A stretch of DNA of 64,000 nt from the NCBI GenBank assembly GCA_028819845.1, contig JAPPKS010000023.1, positions 1 to 64,000 of the forward strand, read 5' to 3'. Both the position numbers and the translations under genes were made by a program. The number at the start of each line of letters is the position of its first letter. Positions within the stretch are counted from its first letter, which is position 1. This DNA is from Candidatus Poribacteria bacterium (GTDB taxonomy: Bacteria; Poribacteria; WGA-4E; PCPOR2b). The notes under the pieces are model-generated. The model did not search any database. It was not told where the DNA came from and saw only the letters and a program-made list of their open reading frames with translations. Of the stretch, positions 54,783 through 64,000 are shown in pieces.

Positions 54783-55154
54783 ATGCCGTTTTTTGCTTCT
54801 GAGAAACTACCCAAAATGCAATTATTCCCCGGCGCGCTCAGCGGCATTGTCGCGGGCGAAAATTTGCTTCTCTCTTTCCTCGAAATGGAAGAGGGGAGTG
54901 AAGTTCCGGCGCACAGCCATCCACACGAGCAAGCCGGTATTTTATTATCGGGGAAGATGCGATTCAGGATTGGTTCAGAGGAATGCCTCATGGAAGCAGG
55001 GGATGCATTCATTGTTCCCCCGGACGTGGTGCATTCGGGGAATGTAGTAGAGGGGCCGGCGCGTGTTTTGGATATCTTCGCCCCACCCCGAGAAGATTAC
55101 ATCGATAGATACAATAAGTATACGAGCACGTCAGTGCAGACTCTGTGGGAATAG
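54783..55154 (+). CDS. Small cupin-domain protein
   Basis: 123 residues from the ATG at 54783, with aaagga upstream. The cupin motif 1 is 'PAHSHPHEQAGILLSGKMRFRIG' (metal His/His/Glu) and motif 2 is 'AGDAFIVPPDVVHSG'. This is a single-domain, probably metal-binding cupin; the substrate is unknown. It stands between the membrane operon and the protease gene. Confidence 0.87.
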   Translation: MPFFASEKLPKMQLFPGALSGIVAGENLLLSFLEMEEGSEVPAHSHPHEQAGILLSGKMRFRIGSEECLMEAGDAFIVPPDVVHSGNVVEGPARVLDIFAPPREDYIDRYNKYTSTSVQTLWE

Positions 55155-55252
55155 GGGGTATCTGGCATTACTACAGATGGCAATGAGTTCCACCGTGCGA
55201 GTTTGGTGTAATTTTTTCCCAATCTTTGAGTCCGAGCTAGAAGAAGGCATTA

Positions 55253-58200
55253 ATGCAATCCAAACAGTCTAACGAGCACAATCCATACCGTAAAAACATA
55301 ACATATTCGCAATGCCCCTCGGTTAATCTCTACCCGGGCCAACAACTCCGCGGCTTTGAGGTAAAAGCCGTCACGCCAATCGACGAACTGCGAGCTACGG
55401 CTATTGAACTCGCCCATGAAAATAGCTGCGCACGGCTACTGCATCTCTATGTGGAGGACACCAGAAACTGGTTTTCAATCAGTCCGATGACTCCGGCACC
55501 CGACGATACGGGTGTACAACACATTGTTGAACACTCCGTAATGTCGGGATCTCGAAACTATCCGGTCAGGAATGTGTTTTTTGAAATGATGAAGATGAGC
55601 CTGGCAAGTTTTGACAGCACGAATGCTATGAACGCGGTCGACCACGCCTATTACTATGCTTCAAGCGGTGTAAAAAAAGACCTATTCAACCTTGCCGAGG
55701 TATTCTTTGATTCCGTTTTTCATGCGCTGCTGACCGAGCAGACATTCAAACGCGAGGGGCACCATCTTGAGCCTGTGGATCCAAATCAACCGACTGGCGG
55801 CTTAAAATTTAACGGGATTGTCTATAATGAGGTGAAAAGCGGTAAATCCGATCCAAGAGCGTGCTTTTATCTCGCCGTGACCGCCGGACTTTTCCCCGAC
55901 ACCTGCTACGCCAACAACGGCGGTGGAGATTCTGTGGTAATGCCGAATCTTACCTACGAAGGTTTCAAAACCTATTACAAAACCTACTTTCATCCGAGCA
56001 ACTGTTACTTCTTCTTATACGGGAATATTCCAACAGACAATTATTTGGAGTTTCTCGCTGATAAACTTGGAGCCATTCCAAAAACTGAAAAAGACGCGGG
56101 GCTCCACCCACTTCGACCGGAAATTTCCCGCCAACCGAAATGGAAATCTGCAAAGACGGTGAGAGTCTGCTATCCGATTGGAGCAGATGAGCCGCTCACC
56201 GAAAAGACACATCTGATGCTCAGTTGGTTAATTGGCGATGCAACCGATCCTGAGGACACCGTATTGTGCCGAATATTGAGCCTTCTCCTCTTTGGCAATG
56301 AGGGGGCGCCCCTCCGAAGAGCGATAATAGGTTCCAGACTAGGTACCGACGTATTCGACAGCGGGTTCATGGACGGACTAACCGGTCCGAACAGCACATT
56401 TCACGCCGGACTGTTAGGCAGCGAAGCGGATCGAATTGACACATTCACGGAATTGGTTCTAAATACATTAGCAGAAATTGCAGACGCAGATATTGACACG
56501 GAAACGGTTGAGGCTGCGTTTCAACAACTCACATATGAATATCAAGAAGTTACGCCGAAGTTACCGTTTCAGATGATGAAGCGAGTCATAAACGCTTGGA
56601 TATATGAAAAGGAACCGACCCTCTTTCTTAAGATGGGAGCATGTCTGTCAACTATCCGCAAACGATGGGAGCAGAACCCCCGAATTTTCAATGATTTAAT
56701 TCGGGAAAGACTGCTTAATAACCCGCATCAATTGACGACTGTCCTTTCGCCTGATCCGGGTATGCAAGCTCGGCTTGACGCTAATGAGAATCAGCGTCTG
56801 GAAAAAATACGCGCGCAATTCAGTGATGAGCAGGTGAGACAGATTGCCGCGGAAGCCGGCGAACTAGAGCGCTTAAACGATCAACCGAACTCACCGGAGG
56901 ATTTGGCTAAGTTGCCGCAACTGCAGGTCGCCGATCTGCCGGAGAAGCCGCTGCACATTCCCACAACCGTGGAATCGGTCAACGGACGTCCCCTCCTCCG
57001 CACCGAAGTTTATTCAAACGGTGTGAACTACGTGGAACTAAGTTTTGATTTGCAAGGATTGCCACAGCATATATGGGAGTGCCTTCCCAGGTACACGAAT
57101 GCCGTTGGTAAGTTTGGCGCCGGCAATCTGGATTACCAACAGATAGCGCAACGCACCGCGGCAGCTACCGGAGGTGTTGAATGCACTCCGACGTTTAGCA
57201 CGCACGCTCTTAATCCAAGCCGACCAGTGTGGAACGTGCAGTTTCGATTGAAAGCGCTTGACGATAGGATTGAGGATGCTATGTGTTTACTGCAAGATTT
57301 GGTATTCGCAGCGAACCCGCACGATAAGGAGCGTTTATACGTTGTGCTCAATCAGGCAATGACAGCATTTCGGACTTACATGCAGGGTTACCGCGGCCCA
57401 AATATAGCCAACCATCATGCTGCACGCGGGTTTTCGCCGCAGGCATACTTATCGGAAATAGTCTTTGGACTCCCTCAGTTGCGTAGGATTGAAAACCTGC
57501 TCAATCGATTTGACGAATGCCATGAAGAACTCAGTGAGAACCTGGCACAGATTCGAGATTTCCTGTTGGTACGCGGCCGCGTCACGGCAAGTTTTGCCGG
57601 TTCCGATAATGCATACAAATTGTTTCAAAGCAGATTTGGCGAGTGGGTTGACAGAATGCGAAAAGAGCCTGTGCAGCCAGCGCCAACAGGATTCAAACCT
57701 ATTGAGGAATATCCGCGCGAAGGACTGGCGGCGCCAGTTGATGTAGCGTACTGCACGCAAGTAATGCCGGCGCCGCACTACTCGCACAAAGACTCAAGCC
57801 TTTTGACTGTAGGAGCGAACATCGTTGCATATGACTATGCGTTCAAGGAAATCCGTCTCAAAGGGAACGCCTATTATGGATCGTTCGCTTACAACCCTTT
57901 TGAAGGGCGAATATACCATGACTCCTTCGCTGATCCGCACATTGCTCGCACGCTAGACGTTTTCTCACGGACGGGTGACTATGTCAGAAAATCGGAGTGG
58001 ACGCAGACCGATATTGATCATGCGATTATTTCGAGAGCGGGGGATTTCCAAAAGACACTCCGACCTAGCCAAGCCGCAGCCGATGCGCTCACGAATCATC
58101 TCACAGGTCAGACGCAGGAAGTTATTGAAGAAAAATATGACCAACTGCGAAGCGCAACTCCTAAGGAGGTAAAGCGGGCAATGCTCCAAGTTCTTGAGGA

Positions 58201-58300
58201 AAATCGGGATAAAGCCTCGGTTTGCGTCGTGGCGAGCCGCGAGAAATTAGAAGCCGAAAACAAGAAAATGGCAACCCCATTGAGCATTGAGGACATCTAG
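55253..58300 (+). CDS. Presequence protease-like zinc metallopeptidase (M16C)
   Basis: 1015 residues, as in PreP/Cym1-type proteases made of two M16 halves. The inverted zinc motif HxxEH is 'HIVEH' (90-94) in 'DTGVQHIVEHSVMSGSRNYPVR', and the distal Glu is in 'GIVYNEVKSG'. The conserved block 'FFEMMKMSLASFDSTNAMNAVDHAYYYAS' is typical of the subfamily. There is no signal peptide, so it should degrade short peptides in the cytoplasm. agaagg precedes the ATG at 55253. Full length. Confidence 0.93.
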   Translation: MQSKQSNEHNPYRKNITYSQCPSVNLYPGQQLRGFEVKAVTPIDELRATAIELAHENSCARLLHLYVEDTRNWFSISPMTPAPDDTGVQHIVEHSVMSGSRNYPVRNVFFEMMKMSLASFDSTNAMNAVDHAYYYASSGVKKDLFNLAEVFFDSVFHALLTEQTFKREGHHLEPVDPNQPTGGLKFNGIVYNEVKSGKSDPRACFYLAVTAGLFPDTCYANNGGGDSVVMPNLTYEGFKTYYKTYFHPSNCYFFLYGNIPTDNYLEFLADKLGAIPKTEKDAGLHPLRPEISRQPKWKSAKTVRVCYPIGADEPLTEKTHLMLSWLIGDATDPEDTVLCRILSLLLFGNEGAPLRRAIIGSRLGTDVFDSGFMDGLTGPNSTFHAGLLGSEADRIDTFTELVLNTLAEIADADIDTETVEAAFQQLTYEYQEVTPKLPFQMMKRVINAWIYEKEPTLFLKMGACLSTIRKRWEQNPRIFNDLIRERLLNNPHQLTTVLSPDPGMQARLDANENQRLEKIRAQFSDEQVRQIAAEAGELERLNDQPNSPEDLAKLPQLQVADLPEKPLHIPTTVESVNGRPLLRTEVYSNGVNYVELSFDLQGLPQHIWECLPRYTNAVGKFGAGNLDYQQIAQRTAAATGGVECTPTFSTHALNPSRPVWNVQFRLKALDDRIEDAMCLLQDLVFAANPHDKERLYVVLNQAMTAFRTYMQGYRGPNIANHHAARGFSPQAYLSEIVFGLPQLRRIENLLNRFDECHEELSENLAQIRDFLLVRGRVTASFAGSDNAYKLFQSRFGEWVDRMRKEPVQPAPTGFKPIEEYPREGLAAPVDVAYCTQVMPAPHYSHKDSSLLTVGANIVAYDYAFKEIRLKGNAYYGSFAYNPFEGRIYHDSFADPHIARTLDVFSRTGDYVRKSEWTQTDIDHAIISRAGDFQKTLRPSQAAADALTNHLTGQTQEVIEEKYDQLRSATPKEVKRAMLQVLEENRDKASVCVVASREKLEAENKKMATPLSIEDI

Positions 58301-58407
58301 GACGCACGTAGTTGAACGCCCAAAGGTTCGTATTCGAGGTAGGAGTCTGTACAACTTGAATTCTCGCAACCAAAGACGATTCATTAATGTTGTCGAGCAC
58401 CAACTCA

Positions 58408-58605
58408 ATGCGGCACACCTGTCGCCCCGCTGGGGCTATGTGCGGGGCAAGATGCCCCGCCTACGGGGTGTGGTGGCGAACGCGGGACAAGGAAGATCTC
58501 TATCGCACTCTCTAATCAGTCGCTTGATTCCATCAAATACGTTGGTCTAGCATTGTGCGGGGCAAGATGCCCCGCCTACAAGGTGTGGTGGCGTACGCAG
58601 TTTTT
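58408..58605. repeat. Dispersed GC-hairpin repeat cluster, copy 3
   Basis: The unit 'cacacctgtcgccccgctgggg' type is followed by two cggggc-aagat-gccccg hairpins (about 58441 and 58558), each with 'cctacNNggtgtggtggcg' after it. Between them are 'tctctatcgc' and 'cgcttgattccatcaaatac', also found in copies 1 and 2. The gap 58301-58697 contains no gene. Confidence 0.75.
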
Positions 58606-58697
58606 CCGGATGCGAGAGAACGCCGTTTGATGCATCGGCTCGTAAGTCCGGCTATTGCACAAATATGAGGAGTACGGTGAAGCATCAGGAATATGGC

Positions 58698-59249
58698 ATG
58701 AAAGCGTTATGGATTCGCTTCAGTCTCGTTTTGCTAACGGTTACGTTTGCTTGTTCGGATAGAAACTCTCCGGACCACGTTGCCGAAGATTTCATCTATA
58801 ACTACTATCTGCGTGCGAACCAGGAAGCTGCGCTGCATTTGAGCGAAGCGTTGGCTGAAGAGAAATTAAAATCGGAAATCGAATTATTGCGTAACGTCCG
58901 CCAGCCGGGTGAAGCGCCGGACAGTCCGCCGAAAATTAAGTATAAAATGATAGGGAAAAAAGTCTACAATGAAAGCGTTGTCCGGTTAAAGAATGGGAAA
59001 GAAATCATCGGGGTAGTTGAAGGAAATGATAAAAACGCACCTACAGCGTTCACAATTAGACCCCGCGATGGCGAGAGCATGACAATGCCTAGCGGCGAGG
59101 TTGACCGCATCGTCGAACAGAAGCGTGTTTTTTTCAGCTATCGACTGACGGTCAAGGACGCTGAAAACTTGATTCCGCCCCGCACCGCTGTGCTTTACAC
59201 TGAATTAATCGAAGGCGAGTGGAAGGTCGTGAATTTTGACGAATACTAA
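58698..59249 (+). CDS. Putative lipoprotein of unknown function
   Basis: 183 residues from the ATG at 58698, with agga upstream; the frame also opens at 58665. The N-terminus 'LWIRFSLVLLTVTFACSDRN' is a lipoprotein-like signal with a weak lipobox. 'AEDFIYNYYLRANQEAALHLSEALA' resembles DUF4878-like secreted proteins with a short helical domain. A beta segment follows, 'VVRLKNGKEIIGVVEGND'. No recognised family. It converges on rtcB 5 nt later. Confidence 0.6.
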   Translation: MKALWIRFSLVLLTVTFACSDRNSPDHVAEDFIYNYYLRANQEAALHLSEALAEEKLKSEIELLRNVRQPGEAPDSPPKIKYKMIGKKVYNESVVRLKNGKEIIGVVEGNDKNAPTAFTIRPRDGESMTMPSGEVDRIVEQKRVFFSYRLTVKDAENLIPPRTAVLYTELIEGEWKVVNFDEY

Positions 59250-59254
59250 AGGTT

Positions 59255-60709
59255 TTAGCCCTTTATTACACCGACTGGACGCATGCGCGCAACCCGCCGC
59301 GAGAGACCTGCCGCATCAACAACTTTGACGACTTCATCGACATCTTTGTAGGCTTCGGGGACTTCCTCGTGGAGTGTTCGCCGACCCTCAGCCCGCACAA
59401 AGATTCCCTGTTTTTCAAGATGCTGAGCAATGGCGCGACCCTTTGTTAACTCCACCGCTTTACGGCGGGAAAGCATACGTCCTGCACCGTGGCAGGTGGT
59501 TCCCCAAGTCTGTTCCATCGCCGATGGGCTTCCGACGAGGACGTAAGATGCGGTTCCCATGTCGCCGGGGATTAGCACGGGCTGCCCAATATTCTGGTAC
59601 TTCTCCGGAATTTCAGGGTGTCCGGCTGGAAAGGCTCGCGTCGCGCCTTTGCGATGGACGAACAATTCACGTTCCTCACCGTCCACAAGATGTTTCTCAA
59701 ATTTCCCAATGTTGTGAGCAACATCGTAAACTAACTCCAACCCTAGTTCATGTTCGCTGGTTTCGAAAAAGTCCATGAATACCTGCCGCACCCAGTGCAT
59801 GATGCACTGACGATTATTCCAGGCATAGTTTGCGCCGCAAGCCATTGCGGCGATATAGTCTTCTCCCTCTTTCGAGTTTATTGGCGCGGACGCGAGTTGG
59901 CGGTCGGGGAGGTTGATTCCATACTTTTTGGCAACGTCTATCCATGTCTTGACGTGCTCGTCGCACACTTGATAGCCGAAGCCGCGTGAACCGGTGTGAA
60001 TCATCACGCAAATTTGCCCTTCGGATAACCCCATGACCTCTGCTGCCTCGCGATAGAGCACTCGATCGACTACTTGAACTTCTAGGAAGTGATTCCCGGA
60101 ACCGAGCGTGCCGAGCTGGTTTTTCCCGCGCTCAAGTGCGCGTTTGCTAGGCGCGCCAGCGTCGGCGAAATCCAGAAACCCGTTTGCCTCCGTAAATTGG
60201 AGATCTTCAATATTGCCGTATTCGCGCTCAACTGCCCAGCGTGATCCTTTCGAAAGCATCTCCTTTTCTTCCTGAACGGAGAGCCGTATCTTTCCACTGG
60301 AACCCACGCCGCATGGGATATTGTCAAACAGCTTGCCCACGAGACTTTTGATTTTGCCATCTACGTGTTTAATGTTGAGGTTTGTCCGTATCAGACGCAC
60401 GCCGCAGTTTAGGTCGTAACCGATTCCGCCCGGAGAGACAACACCGTCCGCTTGTGGATCTGTCGCCGCAACGCCGCCTATTACGAATCCATAACCCCAA
60501 TGCAAGTCTGGCATAGCGAGCGAATGTTTTACGATTCCCGGCAAATGCGCCACATTTGCGACTTGTTGCAAGGCTTCGTCGCTCTTCGCTTGCCGGAGCA
60601 ATTTCTCGTTCGCATAGACTATTCCATCAACACGCATCCCTTTCATATAGCTTTTTGGGATACGCCATCGGTATTGGTCAATTTTTGATAGAGGTATATT
60701 CTTGGACAT
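59255..60709 (-). CDS. rtcB: RNA-splicing ligase RtcB
   Basis: 484 residues, the classic RtcB size. It joins RNA 2',3'-cyclic phosphate ends to 5'-OH ends with GTP and Mn2+. Motifs are 'AMPDLHWGYGFVIGGVAA', 'GGIGYDLNCGVRLIRTN' (Cys102 metal ligand), 'MIHTGSRGFGYQVCDEH', 'VYDVAHNIGKFEKH', 'IPGDMGTASYVLVGS' and the guanylylated His in 'TTCHGAGRMLSRRKA'. No rtcA or rtcR is adjacent. The Shine-Dalgarno sequence is weak. Confidence 0.96.
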   Translation of the reverse strand: MSKNIPLSKIDQYRWRIPKSYMKGMRVDGIVYANEKLLRQAKSDEALQQVANVAHLPGIVKHSLAMPDLHWGYGFVIGGVAATDPQADGVVSPGGIGYDLNCGVRLIRTNLNIKHVDGKIKSLVGKLFDNIPCGVGSSGKIRLSVQEEKEMLSKGSRWAVEREYGNIEDLQFTEANGFLDFADAGAPSKRALERGKNQLGTLGSGNHFLEVQVVDRVLYREAAEVMGLSEGQICVMIHTGSRGFGYQVCDEHVKTWIDVAKKYGINLPDRQLASAPINSKEGEDYIAAMACGANYAWNNRQCIMHWVRQVFMDFFETSEHELGLELVYDVAHNIGKFEKHLVDGEERELFVHRKGATRAFPAGHPEIPEKYQNIGQPVLIPGDMGTASYVLVGSPSAMEQTWGTTCHGAGRMLSRRKAVELTKGRAIAQHLEKQGIFVRAEGRRTLHEEVPEAYKDVDEVVKVVDAAGLSRRVARMRPVGVIKG

Positions 60710-60782
60710 ATTCTCTTATCGCCTTTGATTTGGTATCGTCTGACAACATCAGCAAAATGAATTGAAATTCAGGATGCCGGTA

Positions 60783-61946
60783 TCATACGGGTATAAGCTC
60801 AGGTAAATTCACCCAAGCGCGGGTTTTCCAGGATTCCATGCCTTTTTCAGCCAATTGAACGCCCTTCGCGCCTTCCAAAAAATCCCACGGGAATGGCTGG
60901 TTTATAACAACATGTTTGAGGAAGAGTTCCCACTGCACCTTAAATGCATTGTCGTAACTCTGCGGATTCGCAACTTTAGACCATCCTTCCGAAAAATTGA
61001 TGGGTTGTTCGATATCGGGATTCCAAACGCAATTCGGGGTGTCGCCAAGTGATTGAATCCAGCAATCGCGCAATCCGGCAATAGCAGAGGCTTTTGTTCC
61101 GTCAACTTGAAGGGTCAGAAGATCGTCACGCCGTACTCGTACCGCCCAAGATGAATTGAATTGCGCCACAATACCGCCTTCCAAATCGAAAGTGGCGTAT
61201 CCGGCGTCTTCAGCGGTACATTGATAAGGCACTCCCGATTCATCGCGGCGCGATTTAACATGTGTCGCGCCGAAACAGGAAATTGCTTTTACATTTCCAA
61301 AAAGGTTGTCGAGCAGATAGCGCCAGTGACATAGCATATCTAGGATGATTCCGCCGCCGTCCTCCTGGCGGTAGTTCCAAGAAGGCCGCTGTGCGGGGAT
61401 AGTATCCCCGTCAAAGACCCAATATCCGAATTCTCCGCGAACCGACAGAATTCTGCCTAAACTCCCCTTTTTAATTAGCCCTTCTAATTTTTTGATGCCG
61501 GGCAACCAGAGCTTATCCTGAACGACGCCATTTTTGAGTTTAGCCTTCGCCGCAGCTTGATATAACCGATAAGCCTCCTCTGTTGTAGCAGCCGATGGTT
61601 TTTCGCAATAAATGTGTTTGCCAGCGGCAATCGCCTTTTGCACCGAATCGACCCGCATTGAAGTCGTCTGTGCGTCAAAATAAACAGGATATGCCGAATC
61701 GGACAGTGCATTCTCCAAATTAGTCGTCCACTTGTTTACGCCGGATAATCGCGACAGTTCTTCCAATTTTGCAGGATTGCGGCCAACCAGTATCGGATTA
61801 GGCATTATAACTTCCGAATTGCCAATTTCTAACCCCCCTTGCTTAATGATCGCAAGGATTGAGCGAAGCAGGTGCTGATTGGTTCCCATTCGGCCGGTTA
61901 CTCCGTTCATAATTATACCGACCCGGTGGATTTTGGATTTATGCAT
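60783..61946 (-). CDS. Gfo/Idh/MocA family oxidoreductase
   Basis: 387 residues. The Rossmann start is 'VGIIMNGVTGRMG', followed by the family signature 'KAIAAGKHIYCEKPSA' with the catalytic Lys of the EKP motif. The C-terminal domain has 'SWNYRQEDGGGIILDMLCHWRYLLDNLFG', with the Asp-x3-His typical of this family. It probably oxidises a sugar or inositol-type substrate with NAD(P). It is divergent in the N-terminal loop ('GVTGRMGTNQH'), where GxGxxG is usual. A class V aminotransferase gene lies 96 nt upstream on the same strand. Confidence 0.88.
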   Translation of the reverse strand: MHKSKIHRVGIIMNGVTGRMGTNQHLLRSILAIIKQGGLEIGNSEVIMPNPILVGRNPAKLEELSRLSGVNKWTTNLENALSDSAYPVYFDAQTTSMRVDSVQKAIAAGKHIYCEKPSAATTEEAYRLYQAAAKAKLKNGVVQDKLWLPGIKKLEGLIKKGSLGRILSVRGEFGYWVFDGDTIPAQRPSWNYRQEDGGGIILDMLCHWRYLLDNLFGNVKAISCFGATHVKSRRDESGVPYQCTAEDAGYATFDLEGGIVAQFNSSWAVRVRRDDLLTLQVDGTKASAIAGLRDCWIQSLGDTPNCVWNPDIEQPINFSEGWSKVANPQSYDNAFKVQWELFLKHVVINQPFPWDFLEGAKGVQLAEKGMESWKTRAWVNLPELIPV

Positions 61947-62042
61947 CGTAGGGATTTGTTATGTGTTTATTTGGGTTAATCAATACATCCCGACATGGTG
62001 CTTTGGTTGAAAGCAGAGTATATCAGCTTGCGTCTATTTTGG

Positions 62043-63170
62043 TCACAATTCTGATAGCGCTTTAAGAAAATGGGTAACATCGGAACTTCCGTTGTAGAGA
62101 TGCGTCGAAATCCGCACGCGCCCAAATTCGCCCCAGCACAATATTCCCTGTTCAGCCAGTTGATTCTGAATTCCTTCAGCATCTTCAATCCGAAAACAGG
62201 TATTGCCCGACCGCGCAGCACGGCGCTGAGGCGTGATAACCGCAAATCCCAGATTCTCCAGTCCGGCAGTGACCTGTTCGGATAGAGAGATGGCGTGATG
62301 CGCAATACAATCTATACCGATCGAAAGCAAACATTCAAGCGATCGGTCAAGGTGCATTATCACCAACATGGCAGGATTCCCCGGCTCTAGAAGACTGGGC
62401 ATGGGTTTTTCTGCAGCATCCGGCAACCGCTCGGCTTGTTGTGCAGGCCATACCGCTAAGTTGCGCCAACCAAAACAGGAAGCCTCAATTTGTTCTTCTG
62501 CCCGTTTGCTCAAATAGCAAGGCGCAGCTCCATGCGTAGCGAGCATCCACTTATAACTGCTGCTAATGGTGAGATCTGTTAACGCCGCGGGTACGTTCAA
62601 GACTCCGGATGAGTGCGTCGAATCTACGGCAAAAAGCACGCCCCTCGACCGCGCACCGTTAGATAGCTGATGCAGGTTCAAACACTGTCCTGTATAAAAG
62701 CTCACATGGCTTACCGCCAATACCCGGGTTCGTGAATCTACCGCATCCAGCAAATCTTCCTCGTGCACAATCCAGTTGCGGTGAGGCACAAACCGCACCT
62801 CTACGCCCAAGGACTTAAGGCCTCTCCAAGCGTAGGCTACCGGCGGAAACTCTAAGTTGGTTGTCACGACATTATCACCCGATTTCCAGTCAAGTCCACG
62901 CGCCAGCCAGTTCATTCCCTCCGATGCTGACGGCATGAACGCAATCCGATCGGGCGGAACATTCCAGAGTGTGCCCATCCGTTCCCTGCAACGCTCGCCT
63001 CGTGCGTAAATCTCTGCCCTACCATCAGAACCAGCGCTTTTCAATCGAGCAAAGTCTCCATGCACTGACTGCTGCGCTTTTAGCCATGGCGCTTCGCCGC
63101 CCACGCACAGATGTGTTACACCCTCCAATCCTACAAATTCATCAGGGGACATTAGTGGTTTAATTTGCAT
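62043..63170 (-). CDS. Class V aminotransferase-fold protein (cysteine desulfurase/isopenicillin epimerase-like)
   Basis: 375 residues. PLP-fold motifs are 'FMPSASEGMNWLARGLDW', 'VVTTNLEFPPVAYAWRGL', 'VLAVSHVSFYTGQCLNLHQL', 'LFAVDSTHSSGVLNV' and the Schiff-base Lys in 'SSSYKWMLATHGAAPCYLSK'. The Cys of the cysteine-desulfurase active loop is not clearly present, so it may be an aminotransferase or epimerase of the IPNE type. Its role with the neighbouring oxidoreductase is unknown. Confidence 0.85.
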   Translation of the reverse strand: MQIKPLMSPDEFVGLEGVTHLCVGGEAPWLKAQQSVHGDFARLKSAGSDGRAEIYARGERCRERMGTLWNVPPDRIAFMPSASEGMNWLARGLDWKSGDNVVTTNLEFPPVAYAWRGLKSLGVEVRFVPHRNWIVHEEDLLDAVDSRTRVLAVSHVSFYTGQCLNLHQLSNGARSRGVLFAVDSTHSSGVLNVPAALTDLTISSSYKWMLATHGAAPCYLSKRAEEQIEASCFGWRNLAVWPAQQAERLPDAAEKPMPSLLEPGNPAMLVIMHLDRSLECLLSIGIDCIAHHAISLSEQVTAGLENLGFAVITPQRRAARSGNTCFRIEDAEGIQNQLAEQGILCWGEFGRVRISTHLYNGSSDVTHFLKALSEL

Positions 63171-63232
63171 AACGAGAATTAATTCGTCCTTTACACCCGT
63201 TAGTGTATAAGAATTACATCACTTAAACTGAA

Positions 63233-63868
63233 TCACTCATGTTTTGCACGCTCAATCTCGGCAAGGAGTTGACGCGACGCTAATACCGGATCCGGTTGCG
63301 CACACACGGCCGAAATGACAGCGACTCCATGCGCTCCTGCTCGAATGGTTTCATAAGCAGTATCAGCAGTGACCCCGCCAATCGCAATGACCGGACGATT
63401 GGTCTTTTTCGACACCCGTCGAAGAGCGTCCAAACCCTTTGGAGATTCGGCATCTCGTTTCGACGATGTCCTGAAAACGGGCCCGAACCCAATGTAGTCT
63501 GCACCATCCGTGACAGCTTGCATCAGATGTTCTTCCGTACGCGCGGAAGCGCCAATGATTGCCTTCCGCGGGAAAATTCTGCGCCCAATTGCAATCGGCA
63601 AATCTTCTTGTCCCAAGTGCACCCCCGCTGCGCCAACGGCCAACGCGATATCCGCCCGATCATTGACGATTAAGGGTACTCCATACCGCCTGCAAATGGA
63701 TTGGAGCCCTTCTAAAGTTTCTATCAACTGACGGGTCGTGCCAGTTTTCTGCCGAAACTGAATTGTATCGGCGCCTCCTTTGATTGCCATCTCTGCTAAC
63801 TGGTAATGGTTGAATCGAGTTTGGGTAGTTGTGTCGGTGATGACATGGAATACACCAATGCTTTTCAT
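63233..63868 (-). CDS. thiE: Thiamine-phosphate synthase ThiE
   Basis: 211 residues from the ATG at 63868, with aggga upstream; the frame extends to 63889. It couples HMP-PP and thiazole phosphate to thiamine phosphate. Family blocks are 'KGGADTIQFRQKTGTTRQLIE', 'VPLIVNDRADIALAVGAAGVHLGQEDLP', 'IIGASARTEEHLMQAVTDGADYIGFGPVF' and 'RPVIAIGGVTADTAYETIRAGAHGVAVISAV'. No TPP riboswitch was recognised upstream and no other thi gene lies next to it. Confidence 0.95.
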   Translation of the reverse strand: MKSIGVFHVITDTTTQTRFNHYQLAEMAIKGGADTIQFRQKTGTTRQLIETLEGLQSICRRYGVPLIVNDRADIALAVGAAGVHLGQEDLPIAIGRRIFPRKAIIGASARTEEHLMQAVTDGADYIGFGPVFRTSSKRDAESPKGLDALRRVSKKTNRPVIAIGGVTADTAYETIRAGAHGVAVISAVCAQPDPVLASRQLLAEIERAKHE

Positions 63869-63949
63869 GGCTTTTTCCCTAGTCAACAATGCGATTCGAG
63901 CAAGACAACCCGAAAGCTTTCATGGCAGTCCAAAGTGGAAGAGAATTTT

Positions 63950-63978
63950 TTGACGGGAGATGAATGATACGGTATAAT
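63950..63978 (+). promoter_or_regulatory. Near-consensus sigma-70 promoter reading out of the window
   Basis: TTGACG (63950-63955), a 17-nt spacer and TATAAT (63973-63978). It points to the right; its gene would begin beyond position 64000. It is divergent from thiE. Confidence 0.7.
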
Positions 63979-64000
63979 TTAAACTCTTCGCAAGTTTAGA

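Noticed and set aside
63869-64000. TPP riboswitch upstream of thiE
   Set aside because: The conserved CUGAGA and ACCUGAU-type segments were not found in the minus-strand leader.

Overview
This is a bacterial chromosome window of medium GC content with genes packed on both strands. No ribosomal RNA, prophage or transposase gene was seen. Several traits suggest an uncultured environmental lineage such as Candidatus Poribacteria or a relative: many TPR proteins, a phytanoyl-CoA dioxygenase, a GH123-like secreted protein, Gfo/Idh/MocA and hydroxypyruvate-isomerase-like enzymes, and dispersed GC-rich 'gccccgcc' hairpin repeats. That placement is inference from gene style, not from a phylogenetic marker search.

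Layout. 1-5.4 kb: secreted GH123-like protein, a secreted conserved protein and a class III aminotransferase, ending in a dispersed repeat. 5.4-9.0 kb: the selenocysteine machinery, with selA and selB on the minus strand followed by tRNA-Sec (selC). 9.0-9.6 kb: repeat-rich spacer. 9.6-18.5 kb: a late-haem operon (hemE, hemH, hemY) interleaved with a metallo-beta-lactamase/TPR protein, a beta-helix protein and a sugar-isomerase-like protein, and followed by a multihaem cytochrome c. 18.7-24.5 kb: SEC-C protein, larB, YtxH and DUF948 proteins, alaS. 24.5-29.5 kb: an accessory region with FRG-TPR and TPR-Doc gene pairs around a CMD/AhpD-like selenoprotein whose in-frame UGA replaces the second Cys of CxxC. 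29.9-35.4 kb: PhyH, then rpsB-tsf-frr-cdsA-dxr (pyrH and uppS are missing from their usual places). 35.5-49 kb, mostly minus strand: ECF sigma factor, membrane anti-sigma factor and a 1559-residue TPR protein, then an HTTM protein, TPR and Ig-like/LysM lipoproteins, and murA. 49.3-64 kb: cytochrome c, HIT protein, a repeat cluster, IscA- and IscU-like proteins, a GT2/SMR-type membrane operon, a cupin, a PreP-type M16C protease, rtcB, an oxidoreductase, a class V aminotransferase and thiE.

How the parts connect. The sel genes supply the machinery to read UGA as selenocysteine, and the window also carries a likely user of it: a 189-residue CMD-family protein at 27458-28027 with a hairpin placed like a bacterial SECIS. 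selD is not in the window. The haem genes make protoporphyrin and haem, and c-type cytochromes lie nearby. The most novel-looking structure is at 24.5-29.5 kb. Two effector-like genes (FRG and a Doc/Fic toxin) each overlap a TPR gene by 4 nt. The two TPR proteins share a C-terminal tail ending in '[IV]-[AT]-x-M-L-T-P', and a third isolated copy of that tail remains between the pairs. This suggests a recurrent module in which TPR proteins act as partners or antitoxins of conflict-type effectors; that reading is inference.
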